A stretch of DNA of 64,000 nt. Source: Orthonyx spaldingii (taxonomy: Eukaryota > Chordata > Aves > Passeriformes > Orthonychidae). The stretch is taken from positions 1,207,345-1,271,344 of the forward strand of contig VZTJ01003574.1 in the NCBI GenBank assembly GCA_013397795.1, read 5' to 3'. Within the stretch, counting starts at the first letter, position 1. Every line of letters starts with the position of its first letter. A program made the position numbers and the translations under genes. This document shows, piece after piece, positions 22,439 through 35,710 of the stretch. A model generated the notes under the pieces. That model did not search any database. It was given only the letters and a program-made list of their open reading frames with translations, and was not told where the DNA came from.

Positions 22439-23454
22439 TAACAAGACTCTTTCAAGAGAAGTGACTGAGTAAAAGGTCTGTGAATTTTGCTGATTACCAG
22501 TTATTTTAGGAACCATATGCACAGGCGCTTTCTGACTCATGTTGCTGTCAATGAAGGGCAGCTGTGCAACAGCAGATTTGAGCCCAGGAGTCTGGGTCTG
22601 ACTTTGATTCACAGCATGATCTTCTTCAAACCACTTCTCTCTGGGGTCAAGATACTGTGTGAAATAGGGTTGGTAGTATTGCCCCCCATTATCCAGTACT
22701 AACAGATCCCTGGAAAAGATTGCTGTGCTAGTGCAAAACCAGGAATCCAAACTGCCTGGTTACCCTCAGAGAGTCTGAAGGGGCAGGATAAGGCAGGCTG
22801 CACTGGGCTGGACTTGAAGGTGGGAGGTCCAACATGGTCTCCTTTATGTAGTAAGAGACACAGTGGTAAACAAAGATGAACAAAAGCTTCCCAATGTTTG
22901 GCTTAAAATGGGAAGGTGTTTGCAATTTCTAAGTATATATAGCATTTGCTTTGGTTCTGATTTGCTTTGCTTGCTTAAAGTAAAGCCAAAGAATGCAATT
23001 AGGATTTCATGCAGATGAAGTCCCGCTATGTTTTGTAAAATGAAATCTATTTCCTTGACCTGGAACCACACGCCACAACCTGTTCACTGCACGAAGAGAA
23101 GTTGTAATAGAAATTTTTATCAAAATAACACCCAGAATCACAATCAGCATCAGTTCCCCTCACTAATCTGTGCTGGATGGATACACACTGAGTAGAATTA
23201 CTTGACTAAGAACTTGTCATCCAGAGAAAGAGGAAACAAGCAGAGAAGTGCTGTGACCTGGGACAACACAACATGCCACTGTCAGACAGGGGAAGGGGCC
23301 AAAGTATCCAAAGTCCTCACTAAGTCCTAATTTCTGCTATTTTTCCTGTCAGTAAGTTTGCACAAAATAGTATTTTAGCATAAGATTATGAGAAAAAAGC
23401 TTTTGATGAAACTGCACTGAATTTGCTGAGCGGTATTTGCAGGAAACCAGGGGA
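22439..23454. other. No supported gene
   Basis: A 119-codon minus frame (22750-22391) is open. Part of it (about 22690-22630) faintly recalls a minus-strand MIR core (GATAATGGGGGGCAATACTA), but the order of the remaining motifs does not agree. Confidence 0.4.
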
Positions 23455-23690
23455 CAGTTTTCAAAATGTCAAAACAGTTCATTTTTGTACAAAATGTTTC
23501 CTTATTGCTTTAAAATATCCTTTGCAAAAGAAATTGATTTGAAGCAAAAACCAGAAAAATAGCAGTGCAGGAGAAATGGACAAATAAGCTGAGAACTAAA
23601 AAAACATATTGTTTGGCTCCCACAAATACAGAATTTCAATTTTAGTGTTTTTTGGTTGAGCCGCACAATCTTTAAATTCATCATCTTCAC
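23455..23690. repeat. Decayed AT-rich interspersed repeat
   Basis: CAGTTTTCAAAATGTCAAAA, CAGTTCATTTTTG and TACAAAATGTTTCC resemble an ancient amniote repeat with many TTTTGAAATG and CAAAATGTTTC words. A related-looking copy lies at 35440-35710. The assignment is tentative. Confidence 0.35.
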
Positions 23691-25630
23691 AACCCTACTC
23701 CTGACATTTTAAGCCGTGTGCCCTTCTTTGGAGAGATGATGTTGTCAGCTCCACATCATTACATACCCTGTAACTCCAGGGACAAAACTGTGGTTGGAAT
23801 ATTCTACATAGGAGTTCCCATGAGCACAGTTCTGCCACCAGTCTTTTCATGGGCCTCCTGTGCTGTGAGGAATTAATATTTTCCAGCGTTAATTAAATAA
23901 TTGTTTTTCACCTGCAGCTCACCTGTTGAATAAACACATGGGAAGATGGAAGGCAGCTCCTTCTGATGTCCAAGAACATCTCTGCAGCCAGGAAAACTCT
24001 TCTCACATAATTCCCCCTGCTTTCTTATGGGCTGTGTCAAACTTGGTGATAACTGACACCAAAACCACACTTGTGCTGAAAAGCCACTTGCAAAATGGGT
24101 GGAAACTTGCAATCCAAATGCAAAAAAGATAATCAAAGACATAAAAGGCATCATCTTTGTATTCAGTCTGAGGTTCCAGGGGACCCCAGTCACTTAATTA
24201 CCACACAAGACTGCAGTGCAAGTGAGAGGAAAGGCACAGAGTTCCCCTTGGAGGAACAGGTATGTGCTCCTGTGACTGGGGATAAGGCACATAGGTAAGG
24301 GGAATTTTCAGAACAAGCTGCAATCCCTTTTTTGTGCTTTTTCCAAAATCAAGGCAAACTGGTTTTGTGCAAAGCACAGCTTCATGCCCTGGTTAGAAGT
24401 AAACCAAGTGAAGATGTGATGGTGTGGACTGCACGCAGCCATTGCACAAGTCCTAAATATAAATTTGAGCAGCTGCCCTACTTTGAACTCCGCACTGCTG
24501 GCACTCAAGCAAGCTCGCCTGTGTTTGCACATGCTGCAACTGCACCTGACAGTCACATTGCAGACAGGGCTCCAAGTGACACCTTGGTGGCACCTCTTGT
24601 GCAGACACCGCTGCCACGCTGCATTGCTCCTGTCCCTCTGTCTCCCAAAGAGCTGTGTGTGGTGCTCATTGCAGCTGGCATTCAGCCTCTCCTGTGCTTC
24701 CTGAGCCACAGCTCCCCGCAGCCCGGCCAGCAGGCTCTGTCCCATCGGGGTTTGGGAGGCTCTGATCACACACAGACTCAGAGCAGGGAAAACCCACAGT
24801 ACTTGGGGTGCAGTGGGACCATGCCCACATGACGTGTGCAGTTCCACAAGGGACATTGCCAAGTGATGACCTGGCAATGAGGAGAGAACTTGGCCATTAC
24901 TGGTAACAGAGGAGGAGCTTGCTGGTCTGCACTGGTACCAGCCTCCTTTCATTCCATATTGCACAGGAATATGTATTTAATTAAGAGCCATATGTTGTGC
25001 ACAACTCTCCTGAGAGATGGGCTGGAGCTCCCACAGAACCACCAGGCATTTAAGGAGCAAAGGGCCTCAGAAGAAGGATAGGGCTTGTTTGTTTTTTCTT
25101 GTTACCTGGAGCATTTCCATCTCAGACTGCCTAATTTAAAGTGCTTCCAAGCCTGTGCTCTCTGAAGGCCTGGCCCCATTCAGCTCACGGAAATGGAAAA
25201 CAATTTAGGTCTCACAGCTACAGCAGGGTGATGCAGCTGATAAGGGAACTTCAAGGTTAAATAAACTGTTCTATGGGCAGGGGATTGGGGAAGGATCTCC
25301 ACAGAGCCAAGGAGCAAGGTGGGGAAGCACAGGCAGTGGAAAACGGGCAGGATGGAAACACTTCCCTGAACCTGAGAGACTTGTCTGAGGCAACAGCAAA
25401 CAGAGGGCTTGGAGACATGATCCACAAATAGCTCACTATTTTTTGTCATTGCTGTTGGGCCTTGTATAAGGGAAAACAGAATACGATTTTTGGCTGGGCA
25501 TTACTGTAATAAGTGAAAGGTAAATTAATTTTTTTTTAATACTTTCGTAGCATCTTCCAGTCAAAAACTTGCTGTGCTTTAGTCCTATCACCTTAGTGAT
25601 CCAAACAGAGAATCAGGGAAATTGCTATAT
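23691..25630. other. No supported gene; open frames on both strands at 24308-24964
   Basis: A 218-codon minus frame (24964-24308) and a 166-codon plus frame (24332-24832) overlap in a GC-richer patch. Neither has a domain, and Cys, Ser and His richness suggests chance. A donor-like ATAG|GTAAGG at 24294 has no matching acceptor. Confidence 0.4.
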
Positions 25631-25639
25631 AAGGAGATG

Positions 25640-25860
25640 TCTTCTCTGTAATATATTTGCACAAGGTTTGTCACACAAAATGGCATTCACCCTGCAGGGA
25701 CGCAAACCAACCCTTTCAATCAAACAGCCCAATGCAATGGCTTTACACATTTCACCAATTTGCATGGCACATCTATTAGAACTTTGTATCAGCCAGTACT
25801 GTGTCATCACACTGCTGTCCAGAGGAAGAGAGCTTGTCATCCTCACATCACACATGAGGA
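25640..25860. other. Candidate conserved non-coding block
   Basis: Low-repeat, balanced text with CAAAATGGCATTCACCC, TTTCAATCAAACAGCCCAAT and TTTGCATGGCACATC. Both strands are open (25569-25877 plus, 25855-25625 minus), which favours selection-neutral stop depletion or a structured regulatory block over a gene. Confidence 0.18.
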
Positions 25861-26904
25861 AGTTCCTGAGGGAATAAGCGCATCGCCCATGGTGTACTAC
25901 AAAAAGTCTTGGAATGGACCTTAGGGGTGGCTGCCCAATTCTCCCCTCTAAGTGTCAGACATACTTCCATGGTAAACAGTGCACTTATCTCTGCTTACCA
26001 GGCCCAGATCCTAGAGGAAGGCAAATCCCAGTTTTAGCTGTGTTATCAGTCATGTACCTTCAGCTGGAGAGCAAAGAGGAAAGGGGCACTGTGTAGCTGG
26101 GCTTTGACACTGCTGTTTGAAGCCATCAGTAGGGATTGGGCAAGTCTGTGTTTTCATATAGCTGCAATCATGCCACTGCTATTTCACATTTGGTAATTGC
26201 TTGCTGCTAGCAAAAAGTAGAACTCAAAAGGAACATCCATTCTGCAGGGAGCTGAGATGGGGTTTTGCAATTCAGGCCTCTCTCTCTAGCAAAAATATTG
26301 TCAATGATGAGGAGGCTGGGCCTGATGGTAGATCACCATTCAGGTGATCCCTGGGTCCCTTGAGACAGCTTACTCTTTCCTTTAATTTTCTCAACTGTTA
26401 TTTTTTTTCTTCCAGATGCAAGAATGTAGTCCTTGAGAGTGTCCATTTGCTAGGTTACTTTGGCACTACACTTCCTAATGAAATTGTCAGTACATTACAT
26501 AAAGTGACTTAACAATAACTTCTGCAATAAATGAGTCAGGATGGTCACTGGCACTATCCTCACAAAACGATTGGAGAAATGGAGGGTTGCAGTCTACCCA
26601 CAGGAGATCTTGCAAATTTGGCTGTGCCATAATTGTGTATAAATAGAAAGAAATGCAGAGGCAACTGTCAGCTAAGGTCCTGCTGACTCAGTGCCACCTT
26701 GTGTTTTTACCAGGAAGCACAGAAGCACAAGGAAGACTGTCAGTGAGGGGCAGAGAGGGATTCTGAGTAGGAACTCTGCCTACTTTAGCCTGTGAGATTA
26801 TGGATTCACTCAGAGCAGCCACTGAACAAACACAGGAAGACTTTCTCCTGCAGGAATGCTGTGCCTCTCAGGCACCCAAGTCTTTCTGGAGGAAAGCTGA
26901 CATC
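25861..26904. other. No feature seen
   Basis: Unique sequence with a T9 run near 26400 and no recognised repeat. Confidence 0.45.
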
Positions 26905-27045
26905 ACTGGGGCAGAATGAGGTACGGAAGGGTAGAAGATTTTTGCCCAGCATCACAGGGCAGTCAGTGAAGAGCTTTGGAGCAGGGCCTTGGTTTTATAA
27001 TGGTGACCTACAAAGTCTAACCTCTATTCCAGACTCCTGTGAGAC
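26905..27045 (-). mobile_element. MIR-type SINE
   Basis: Read on the plus strand it gives the reverse complement of MIR: GAATGAGGTACGGAAGGGTA, TTTTTGCCCAGCATCACAGG, CAGTCAGTGAAGAGC, then CAGACTCCTGTGAG. This parallels CTGAGGCACAGAGAGG, CTTGCCCAAGGTCACACAG, CAGTGGCAGAGC. Confidence 0.6.
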
Positions 27046-27902
27046 AGAACTATGTGGGCAGCATTAGTAAATATCATTATACAAACTTGCAGGATGCTAC
27101 ACAGAGGAGGGTAAGCTTATCCATATTCCTTCTTTCCTGCTTTTTTCTTAGTGGTTGCCTTTGCAGAGGAGCAGCCACAGGGCTGTCATTCCTCAGGAGC
27201 CCTGGTGTGGGTGATTGAATCCCGTGTTTGTCTACTGTGCTTCCACTGAGGTAAACTCTGCACAAGGTAGCACTGATGGGAGGCTCTTGGCCCTGGAAGC
27301 CTCCTTCTACTCCTAAGGTCTTCCTAAATCACAGACAAAAGGAAAGAAGCTGGTTGTCAGCTTCCATTTCAGTTCTCCTGTAATTCTTTTAAAACTCAGG
27401 AGTGGTTTCCATTTCAGCGCTGAAGCATTCTCTATGTAAATTTTGTGTTTCTGACCTGAAGGATCTGATGACTTTGCCTGGAGCAGTTCAGTGCAGGCAC
27501 TGTGACCCCTGCCCACAACCCACGGTCATGGCAGGGCCTGCCTTCATCTCCCTGTGGCTGTGCCACGGCCCTGCACTCCCTGCCCTAATCCAGAACTGCT
27601 CCTGCAGATCTATACCCAGCTTTGCCCATGCTTCTCCCTCAAAATCTGAATGCAAGCTTGCCTGTCAATCAGTAAAAAGCCTGCATATTAATTACTTCAG
27701 GTTCTAAGATCACTTTCATTATCTAATATTTTAATTTTACAAATTTTACAATAAGAGAAAGCTGTAGGGATATAGATGCATAAATAAGCATTCTTGTTCC
27801 ATCAGAAACACAGTGCTATAGCATTTTTTTCTAGCCTAACCTTAGCAGAGAGTATTAACAGAAAAACTCACTTTTCCATTTAGTATACATAAGTACACAG
27901 AA
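27046..27902. other. No feature seen
   Basis: Unique sequence with chance frames only. Confidence 0.45.
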
Positions 27903-27966
27903 CCAAATCTCTCCCTGGAGTAAATTTGCTGAAGTCAAACAGGGCTTACATCAGAGATGAATTTGG
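27903..27966. repeat. Ancient palindromic amniote repeat, short copy
   Basis: CCAAATCTCTCCCTGGAG at the left and CATCAGAGATGAATTTGG at the right form imperfect inverted ends. The centre GTAAATTTGCTGAAGTCAAA corresponds to GTAA...TGAAGTCAATGG of the family. Same class as the element at 22303-22438. Confidence 0.55.
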
Positions 27967-29760
27967 CAGTCTGTTTTTACTGAGCTCTACAGCAGAAATT
28001 CAAACATATGCTCAGGCATATTTCCACTGAACATGCTGCAAGCACGAGGCTGCCATCAGGAGAGTCAAAACTCTGCCACCATTTCATGATTATTTGGATC
28101 AGCACATTTGTCTGATGTGCCCCTACCATGTCCTCTCTTCAAAAGAACGGGGAACAAGGGTGGATGGGGACACATTTTCCTCACTGTAAGGAAATGCATC
28201 TGTTTGAACAAGAAGTTTGAGAAGTAAAGGATAAAACATAGTCTGCATGAGAAAGACACCCCAGATCACTGTTTTCTACAAGCAGAGGCCACATTTCCAC
28301 AAAGCCCAGCTTACCAAAAGTGAGCACATCCTCAAGACTCACCCAGGCCCGAGTCATCAGTGAGATGAACTCCTTTACTACAGGAAGGTGTTAATACAAG
28401 TTGTCTTAAGCCAAACTTCCAGAGAGAAACCTTGTCTCTGAAGAAGACAGTGGAAGCTTTGGTATTGGTTCCAGTTATCCCAGAATTTCATATCTCCCAC
28501 CTGGTTTCTGTTCTTCATTGTTATTTGCTGTCAATGCACACAGGGTGGGAAGCTTTTCATTGGATAATGAATTGCTGCAGATAAGTTGAACCCCTAGGAG
28601 CAAACCTTTGTAACTGCAAAAGGAACATGGGGACATCAATAAAACCCTGTCTGATCCTGTTCTTCTAATATTCATCTGAACTCAACAAATTTAAACCAAT
28701 GAAATGGATCTGAACACTCTGGATTTTCTCATGCACCTTCTTTCATAGAGTGTTTTCTTATTAAAGATGCAAACAGTGAACCTTTCTGCTATGTAACAGT
28801 GATTTCACATATAACTTTCTGTGCATGGGAAGAGAGAAGCTCGTTATAATCACAAAAAATTTTTGAGTTTGATTGCTCTTGATAATTTCATTTAGTCAGT
28901 GCCAGTTCATTAATTTACCAAATACATATATTTTAAAATTGCATTTCATCAAGCTTTATATTTTGTCAAGCTGAAAAACAAATTCCTAAGGGAATTAGTC
29001 TGCCAAATGGCTGAAAACAGGGTGTAAGCTCATTTCATCCAGGTTCTATGTGTCTGTGTAGCCTCAACTCAGCTTCATCAAATGTCTGAATGGTTTGTGT
29101 GCAATATGCCAGTAATCCCCATCTAGCTGTGCATAGAAAAGTGTCCATATCAGAGAAAGTCACCATCAAAACTAGAAAGCAGAGAGTAGAGGGACTGACC
29201 AGAGCTTTAAAATAGTTCACCCTTACAGCAGATACCTCTAGTTCAGGAGCAAGTCACGTTGGAAGGAGAGATGGTGATTGGGAAGTGTCTCCTGATCCTG
29301 TCCGTGATGTGCAAGTTCTGTCACTTAATAAAGAACCTCATTCCCCAGAACCCTTCAAGCCAGGACCTTTCACCCAAAGTGAATCAATTTTTAAAGTTGA
29401 AAGCCCAACTTTGAGATGGGAAGGAGAGTTTAAAACACTATTTCATTCTTTCAAGCTGTGCTACAAATGGCCAACACCTAGGGGGGAAACATTAACTCCA
29501 AAGACCAGTGAAAAGACATATAAATCACATAGGAAAACATCTTGGCCTAGCGGCTACTAACCCAGTGGAGATAAATCTAGGAAAAATCTTCCTGGAGTTT
29601 TGCAGATTTTATTTTAAAAGAGAAGAAATAGGGGAAAGAAGTTTATTTACTGTTTTTTCTGCAAATTTGAGAAGAAACATCAGTCACTATTATAACATCT
29701 CTACAATACTTCTTTTCTTAAATCAATAAACCATGAAATAAAATATCATATCCTTTATGT

Positions 29761-29776
29761 TAAGCTGTTAAGCTGT
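29761..29776. repeat. 8-bp tandem duplication
   Basis: TAAGCTGT is repeated twice head to tail. Confidence 0.8.
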
Positions 29777-32700
29777 TGCAGAATTTTGACATTTCAATAG
29801 CAACTTTGTATTGTCTGGGTTTGCATTCACACCTCCTAAGGGTATGAGCACAGCAAAGTTAGAGAAGATAGAGTATGAGATAAACTGTAGAGAAGAGGGC
29901 ACCTAGGACCACTTTGGGGAGAAAAGACAGAAATGTCTGGGCCCACTATCTTAAATTCCCTTTCAGAGCCCACGATATAATCCAGTATTCAAGAGTCTGC
30001 CTATCTCTTGTTGTTAGCAAGCAATTGTAAAACCCAGATGCAAAATGCTCGCCTCATTCCCCTCTGTGTGCTGACCTACAAGGAAGATAACTGTGTACTT
30101 CTTCTATCAGTTCCTCCCACAGCCCGGGTAGCAGAGGTCTATACAGCGTGTATAAATGTTCCCTTGGTGCTGATGAATCACCCAGGAATGAATCCGAACT
30201 CACATGATGGAATTTCTGAAGTTTCCATTTGCTTGTTCTTTCAAACACGTGCACAGACATACATAAGAAAAGCAAGGCACTGAAAAACATACTGATACTG
30301 GTAAGTCATGTACTTGGAATACAGGAAATAGCAGGTGCAAATTGAACATGAAGACCTAGTAAATCCAGTTCCTTTGAACACATTTCTGGTGATCTGGTCC
30401 TTTCTTATCCTATTACAGACTCTTTGCTGATTGAAGACGACTTACCTATTGCATATTACAGCAAAACAGGAGGCTATATTGAAAGAGGATATTGTCATTA
30501 GGAGCTCTACTCATTCATTGCCAAGATGGAAAAGTGTACAGTAAACGAGGCAAGGAACTGAGATTAATGTAGCTGAATGTCTAGAGGGATGGATTTTCCC
30601 CTACCTGCTAGTATAAATGTCATTTGTAGAAATGTCATGGTTTAAGCAAGACACTTGAGCCAAGTACCATGAAAGGTCACTCACTGAAGATGCCCTGTTT
30701 TCTTGGTTCCTGACTTGAGGTCTGGGCTGTGATTTACAGGACATCCTGAACATAGCTGTCTACAATGAAGAAAGATGGGAGCTGTTCAAATATATGAAGT
30801 GCTTCAGAACTCCCTCCTGCAATGTCCCTGCCTAAGTTTCCCAAGCAGGAACCCAATACAATAGAATGCCCTCATCAACCAGATCTCTTGCACTAAGTTG
30901 GTTATGGTCTATACAGCAGTAAGCCACTAGAGTGCCTCCAAAAAGTCTGGTAGTAAGTTAATCATTTTCTCTCCAGAGTAGGGTTTGAATTGTATCCAGC
31001 AAATAGAGCCTGAAGCCATATGCCAAACAATAAGAAGGAAATAAAATATTGACTAGCTGCTTACTCATAAAGCTGCATCTATTCTGTGCACTGTCCTGAG
31101 ACAGAACTGCTGGGTAAAAAGTAGTGTGAGGAGATGCAGTTAAAGATTTATTTTATACACAGGAGAAGACTCAGGCTTGTGTTTGCTAACTTTGTATTTG
31201 ACATTCTTTAAGATATGAACCTTATTTTGCAGTTTTAAAGATGTTCATAGAAGAGTATGTACCTTTGTGCAGGAGTGTTTCTGTGTCTCCCCCAGCAGGA
31301 TTATATTCAGAATTGAGTCCCTAATTCCTTTAGATTTCAGTGGTATTGAAATCTATTAACAGTAGTAAACTGTTAAAACAGTGATGAGGCAAACTGATAA
31401 CTCACTTTAAAACCACAGGTGGCTCCTGCAGTCAGGGAAAAAATGCCCTTTCTCCTGAATTCGTAGCTAGATCTGCTGACAAGGCAGATAAATGCCTCTG
31501 AGGGTTATCTGGGCCTCTGTGCCTCTTTGCCTCTCTCCTCGCCCCTCCTTGACTGAGACGTGTGTTTTTCATGGGAATGCTGTCTGTGCCAGAGTTAGAA
31601 ATCCAAGAGCAAAGGTTTCAGGTAACCAACTGTGTAATCTGAAGGACAAGAGGTCAGGGTGTCATGAAGGGAATAGAGAACAACCTGGAGCATCTCTGGG
31701 GAAGGCAATGGCAAGACCTGAGCTCCATTTTTGTGCTTCTGACTTTAATGAGCTTTGCCAGCCTTTGTGCTTGCACTCTGTTGCCCCTTGGACATAGACA
31801 AAGGAGTACAGTTAAAGGAATTTACCTGCGGCCTCTATCAGAGAAGCAGGCAGACAAAAACTACAACCTCAACACAGAGAGAGGAAGAAACAATTGGTTG
31901 TCAGCTTCTAATCAATAAATTCTCCTTGGACTGTTTCTAGTTCACCTGAGCCTGATCAATATCCATTGGGGAATCTTCCAATGGGACCAACTTTTAATTT
32001 ATCTCCCAATTTCCTCTCCAGAGCCAAGGCATCAGATCTAATTACTGTGCCTGTTTACCGGGCTTGCTTTTCCTCCTCACCTGAACACAAGGAGGATGTT
32101 ACACTTCTTGATGGGGAAACAAAGATGTTACAGTGCAAAGGAGGTGCTCAGTGCAAGAGCCCTGGATGCCACATGCAAATACACATTTCTGGCCTTCTTA
32201 AGGAAAGGTGAGGGTGCCAGAGGAGAGCCACAACAAATAAATTAGCCACTGGAGAGATGACACCAAGCATGAGGAGACAAATGTGATCAGACACTAAGAA
32301 GATAATATGGAAGGACACAGAGGGAAGTAGGACAGGGAATCTAGTTCTTGGGACTGGTATGCTCAGAGACAAGAATATAAATAAGAATGAATCATGTTAA
32401 ATATTATTATTATAATGAATCTACCAGTTGGTCCTCAATAGTTTTGTCTTGAGCTGTTAAAAGTGATTAAGCCACTGAAATTCTAGGGTATTTGAGTACT
32501 TAATCCACTTAGCTTCCTTCGAAAATCCTCGCTACAAGTTTTTACTCCCCCATGTCCCCATATAATGTATAATAGGAACACTTTGCCTGTGGATACCACA
32601 GGGAGGAACTAACCCATGGAAACGGAATGAAGAAATGAATAGCTGCCTGGGTTCCATGTTCCTGGCAGTGATTATTAGTGACGTAGTGTGACACACTGGT

Positions 32701-34192
32701 GCTTTAGAAATGCTAATAACTACTGGTTATGGGATAAATCTGGAAGGCACTGTTTTATAGCAGAGGTAACTTTGTTGGGATTTTATTTTTGTACAGCTAA
32801 ACTGAAGCCCTTACCAGAAGGCTGAAACTGCCCAGATACCAGATTTAAGAAATGCTTCACCTTGCCCTGCTTACTTGGGGATTTCCCAGTCAGGAATTCA
32901 GAAAAGATGGGTTGTAGGACTGATGGTGAAAGGATGGGAAAACAAAGCAGAGCATTCACAGTGCTGCAGAAGGCCTCAGGTACCTTAGTGCTCTATCCTT
33001 AGTAATGCCAAGGGCTTCCTATTTGCAGCTCTATAACCCTTCTCATAAGCTGTTGAGTCAGGGTTTTTCCAAAGTGTCACTGGCAGTATTTTCCCTCTGT
33101 TTTTCCCATGCTGCTATTCTCATTCTTTTATCCTTTGCTGCCCTCATGCTCTTGTACTTCTGCGCTCATGGTCTTGCATCTGCTTTGAGAGTCTGGGACC
33201 TCAGCCTTCCTGGCTGGTCCCTGAAAAGACAGTTTTCCCCTTTCCCTTTTCTCTCTGTGTTTTGCACTCACTCTTAAAGTAGATTTGTTAGAGCTGATGT
33301 GTGCCATCGGCCACAGACCCTGCTAAAAACCCATTGTGCATGTAAGCATCACACTTTGTGCAACAACAGCTGTGACTGAGGTGCCACTGTGACTGAGGGT
33401 GGTGTTTCCAGTGTCAATAAAACCATCAGAAAAGCAAAGAGCAGCTACCAGGAACAGCAAAGCCACTCATTAGCTGGGGAAAATGAGAGTGCAAACACAA
33501 GTTGTACACACACTCTTTCTTGAGTCACGTACCATTCTAATGGAGATGCCATTACCAGATAGCCACTCAAACCAGACATTGCTGGTTCTGTGCTAGAAAC
33601 CTGTTAAATAATACCAGTTAGTAATCAATGTGATTTTCGTGTACTAGCTTAAGCTTGGTTATGGAGACCATTGCACTAGCAAGAAAGGAAACACAATGAA
33701 ACAAAAATTAAACAAAAATACTTGTGCTCTGTTTCATGTGAATTTAATTTGGTAAAGAGTTGCAAGGCCTCTTGGGAAAAGCACTCTTTTGCCTGTGTCT
33801 ACGTAATCATGGATATGTTGGCACAGTGGCACTTGCATGATGTTTTTTAATAGTTCCTACAGCCCAAGTGCAAGAAAACCCACACTGCTGTCCTTCTGGG
33901 CCTGGAAGTAAAGAAACTCAAAGTCTTGGGAGAATACAGAAAATAAGGATTCAGATGGTGAGGATCAGACAGAGCAAAAAACAGATTAAACAGCAGGCAG
34001 ACTGAAGCTTACCTGACAAACAGCAGTCTAAAAGAGCTGGGGATATGAAGGATGAGAGGTTCATTTTCAGGTGAGAGGGGTGTGCTTGGTGGTGTGGCTG
34101 AGTGGCAGATGCTGCAGAACAGAGCATGCTTGTCCCAAGAGTGATGGAATCCAGATGAAAACTCAGAAAGGGCAAGAGATGCTGAGGGATAT

Positions 34193-34227
34193 GAAGAGGA
34201 GAGATAGAAAGACGAAAAGAAAGAAGA
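34193..34227 (+). repeat. Purine-rich simple tract
   Basis: GAAGAGGAGAGATAGAAAGA followed by CGAAAAGAAAGAAGA; 35 nt with two interruptions. Confidence 0.75.
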
Positions 34228-34994
34228 TTATGGAAAATAAGACTTTATCCAGATCTTGCTGAATTTGATAGGAGTGGTGTTCATGCTTTTATGTGAATGC
34301 AAATGTGGACTGAAGACATTGGTCCACCTGATACTGGAGTCTAAAGAACTGGCTTAGTCTCAGTGCAAGCTCCTGGCATGAAGAGCCTTGAACTGGAGAG
34401 GACAACAACCTACAGTACAATGCAAGCAAGAATCCTGGCCCATCTTCTTCCCCTTGAACCGATACAGTTTACATTTTAACTCTCTGTGGAAAATCACTTT
34501 AAATGTCTGAATGTCAAGCAGAGCAGGACAGAGCCTTGGCTAAAGGGACCCTGGATAAAAACTCTTCCTTTATCCACTTTGGTTTGCAGCGTTTTCTATC
34601 CTCCTGATCCCACAACTTTTACCACTCCATGTCTATGTGCATGAGTTAGAGATAATGTCAAAAATAAAAAAGACAAAGGAAAGGGACAGAGTTATGGTTA
34701 CCTGGCTGGAAGTGAAACAGCATGGAAACTTCTCATGGATCTCTGCTGTCACCTGCAGAAGAAACTATCCTTGTAATTAGCATTACTGTTCAGCTTACTG
34801 AAAAGTGCTGCTTTACATCTGTGCATTAAAGTGCAGAGCAAGGAAAAGAACCCAAAGAAGAGACTCCAGAACGTGGCAGAGAGGATTGGAGGTACTGCTC
34901 AAAACTAATAATTCACACTTGTTGAAAATAACAGCCAAGTTTGCTCAGCTCTTCTAAGTCACCTGAATGACTCATTTCAGTAAATATGATTTTA

Positions 34995-35290
34995 GATTTC
35001 TACAGCATCCTTCAAGAATCTCAGAGAATTTCATAAGCACCAATTAAGACTCACATCCTATCATGTGAGACAGGCAAGTACTGTTATTCCTGATTTACAA
35101 ACTGGATTTGATGATTTTCCCAAGCATTGCCAGGGATGTAGACAAGCATTCTGCCTCATTTTAACAAAAACCCTTCACAATCCACCCAGCTGCTTAAGGA
35201 GTGAAGCAATTTGGCCAAATATATGCAGCTAAACCATAACATACGACAGAGGATGCAAAACTGAGGCTGCCCTACTCTCCTACCCACTCC
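34995..35290 (-). mobile_element. MIR-family SINE, longest copy in the window
   Basis: The plus-strand text is the reverse complement of an amniote MIR. A tail like CTACAGCATCCTTCAAG and ATCTCAGAGAATTTCATAAG is followed by TTAAGACTCACATCC, CAAGTACTGTTATTCC, GATTTACAAACTGG and CCCAAGCATTGCCAGGG. Then comes a second run with AAGCAATTTGGCCAAA, GCAGCTAAACC and GACAGAGGATGCAAAACTG. The order matches tail, core and head. The duplicated CCCAAG / GGCCAAA segment suggests an internal insertion or two overlapping copies. Confidence 0.8.
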
Positions 35291-35439
35291 TTCGGTTTCA
35301 GAACAGTCTCTCCTCCTAATGTGAGGGCAGAGGAGGAAATAGAATTTTTCCTCCCACAGGGAATTTCAAACTGATTCTTCATTTCAAACTTAAATGAAAA
35401 GTAAAAAGTCTGAGGAAAAGTGTAAATGTTAAGATCTAG

Positions 35440-35710
35440 ACATCTTATATCAAAACAGAATGATCCAATATGTCGTTCTGTTACGGCATTTTTAATTTTG
35501 AATCAACACATTGAAACAAAAAACAAGACATTTTATGTTGAAATGTCAACCCCAAACAAAATATTTTGTTATGCTTCTCCCAGCTGGAAAGCCCCTTTTT
35601 TTGGGGGTTTTTTTTTTTACTTTTTTGTCAGAAATGACATTTTATCATTGCAAATTTCAGTTTAGGTGAAATCACGTTGTCTGATGGGAAAACATTTCTG
35701 TGACAAAAAT
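35440..35710. repeat. Decayed AT-rich interspersed repeat, second copy
   Basis: TTTTTAATTTTGAATCAACA, CATTGAAACAAAAAACAAGA and TTTTATGTTGAAATGTCAAC share word content with 23455-23690. A T-rich tract with GGGGG (35595-35625) lies inside. Relationship judged by eye. Confidence 0.35.

Larger units (their letters stand above)
27967..34994. other. Long gene-free stretch
   Basis: About 7 kb of mostly unique, AT-leaning sequence. It holds small structures only: an 8-bp tandem duplication at 29761-29776 and a purine-rich segment at 34193-34227. Frames of 60-100 codons are scattered on both strands without splice or domain support. Confidence 0.45.

Noticed and set aside
22391..22750. 119-codon minus frame with partial MIR-like text
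   Set aside because: MIR motifs appear in the wrong order, and no coding evidence supports the frame.
24308..24964. 218-codon minus frame
   Set aside because: Overlaps an equally open plus frame, is Cys/Ser/His rich, and shows no domain, signal peptide or splice sites; likely a composition effect.
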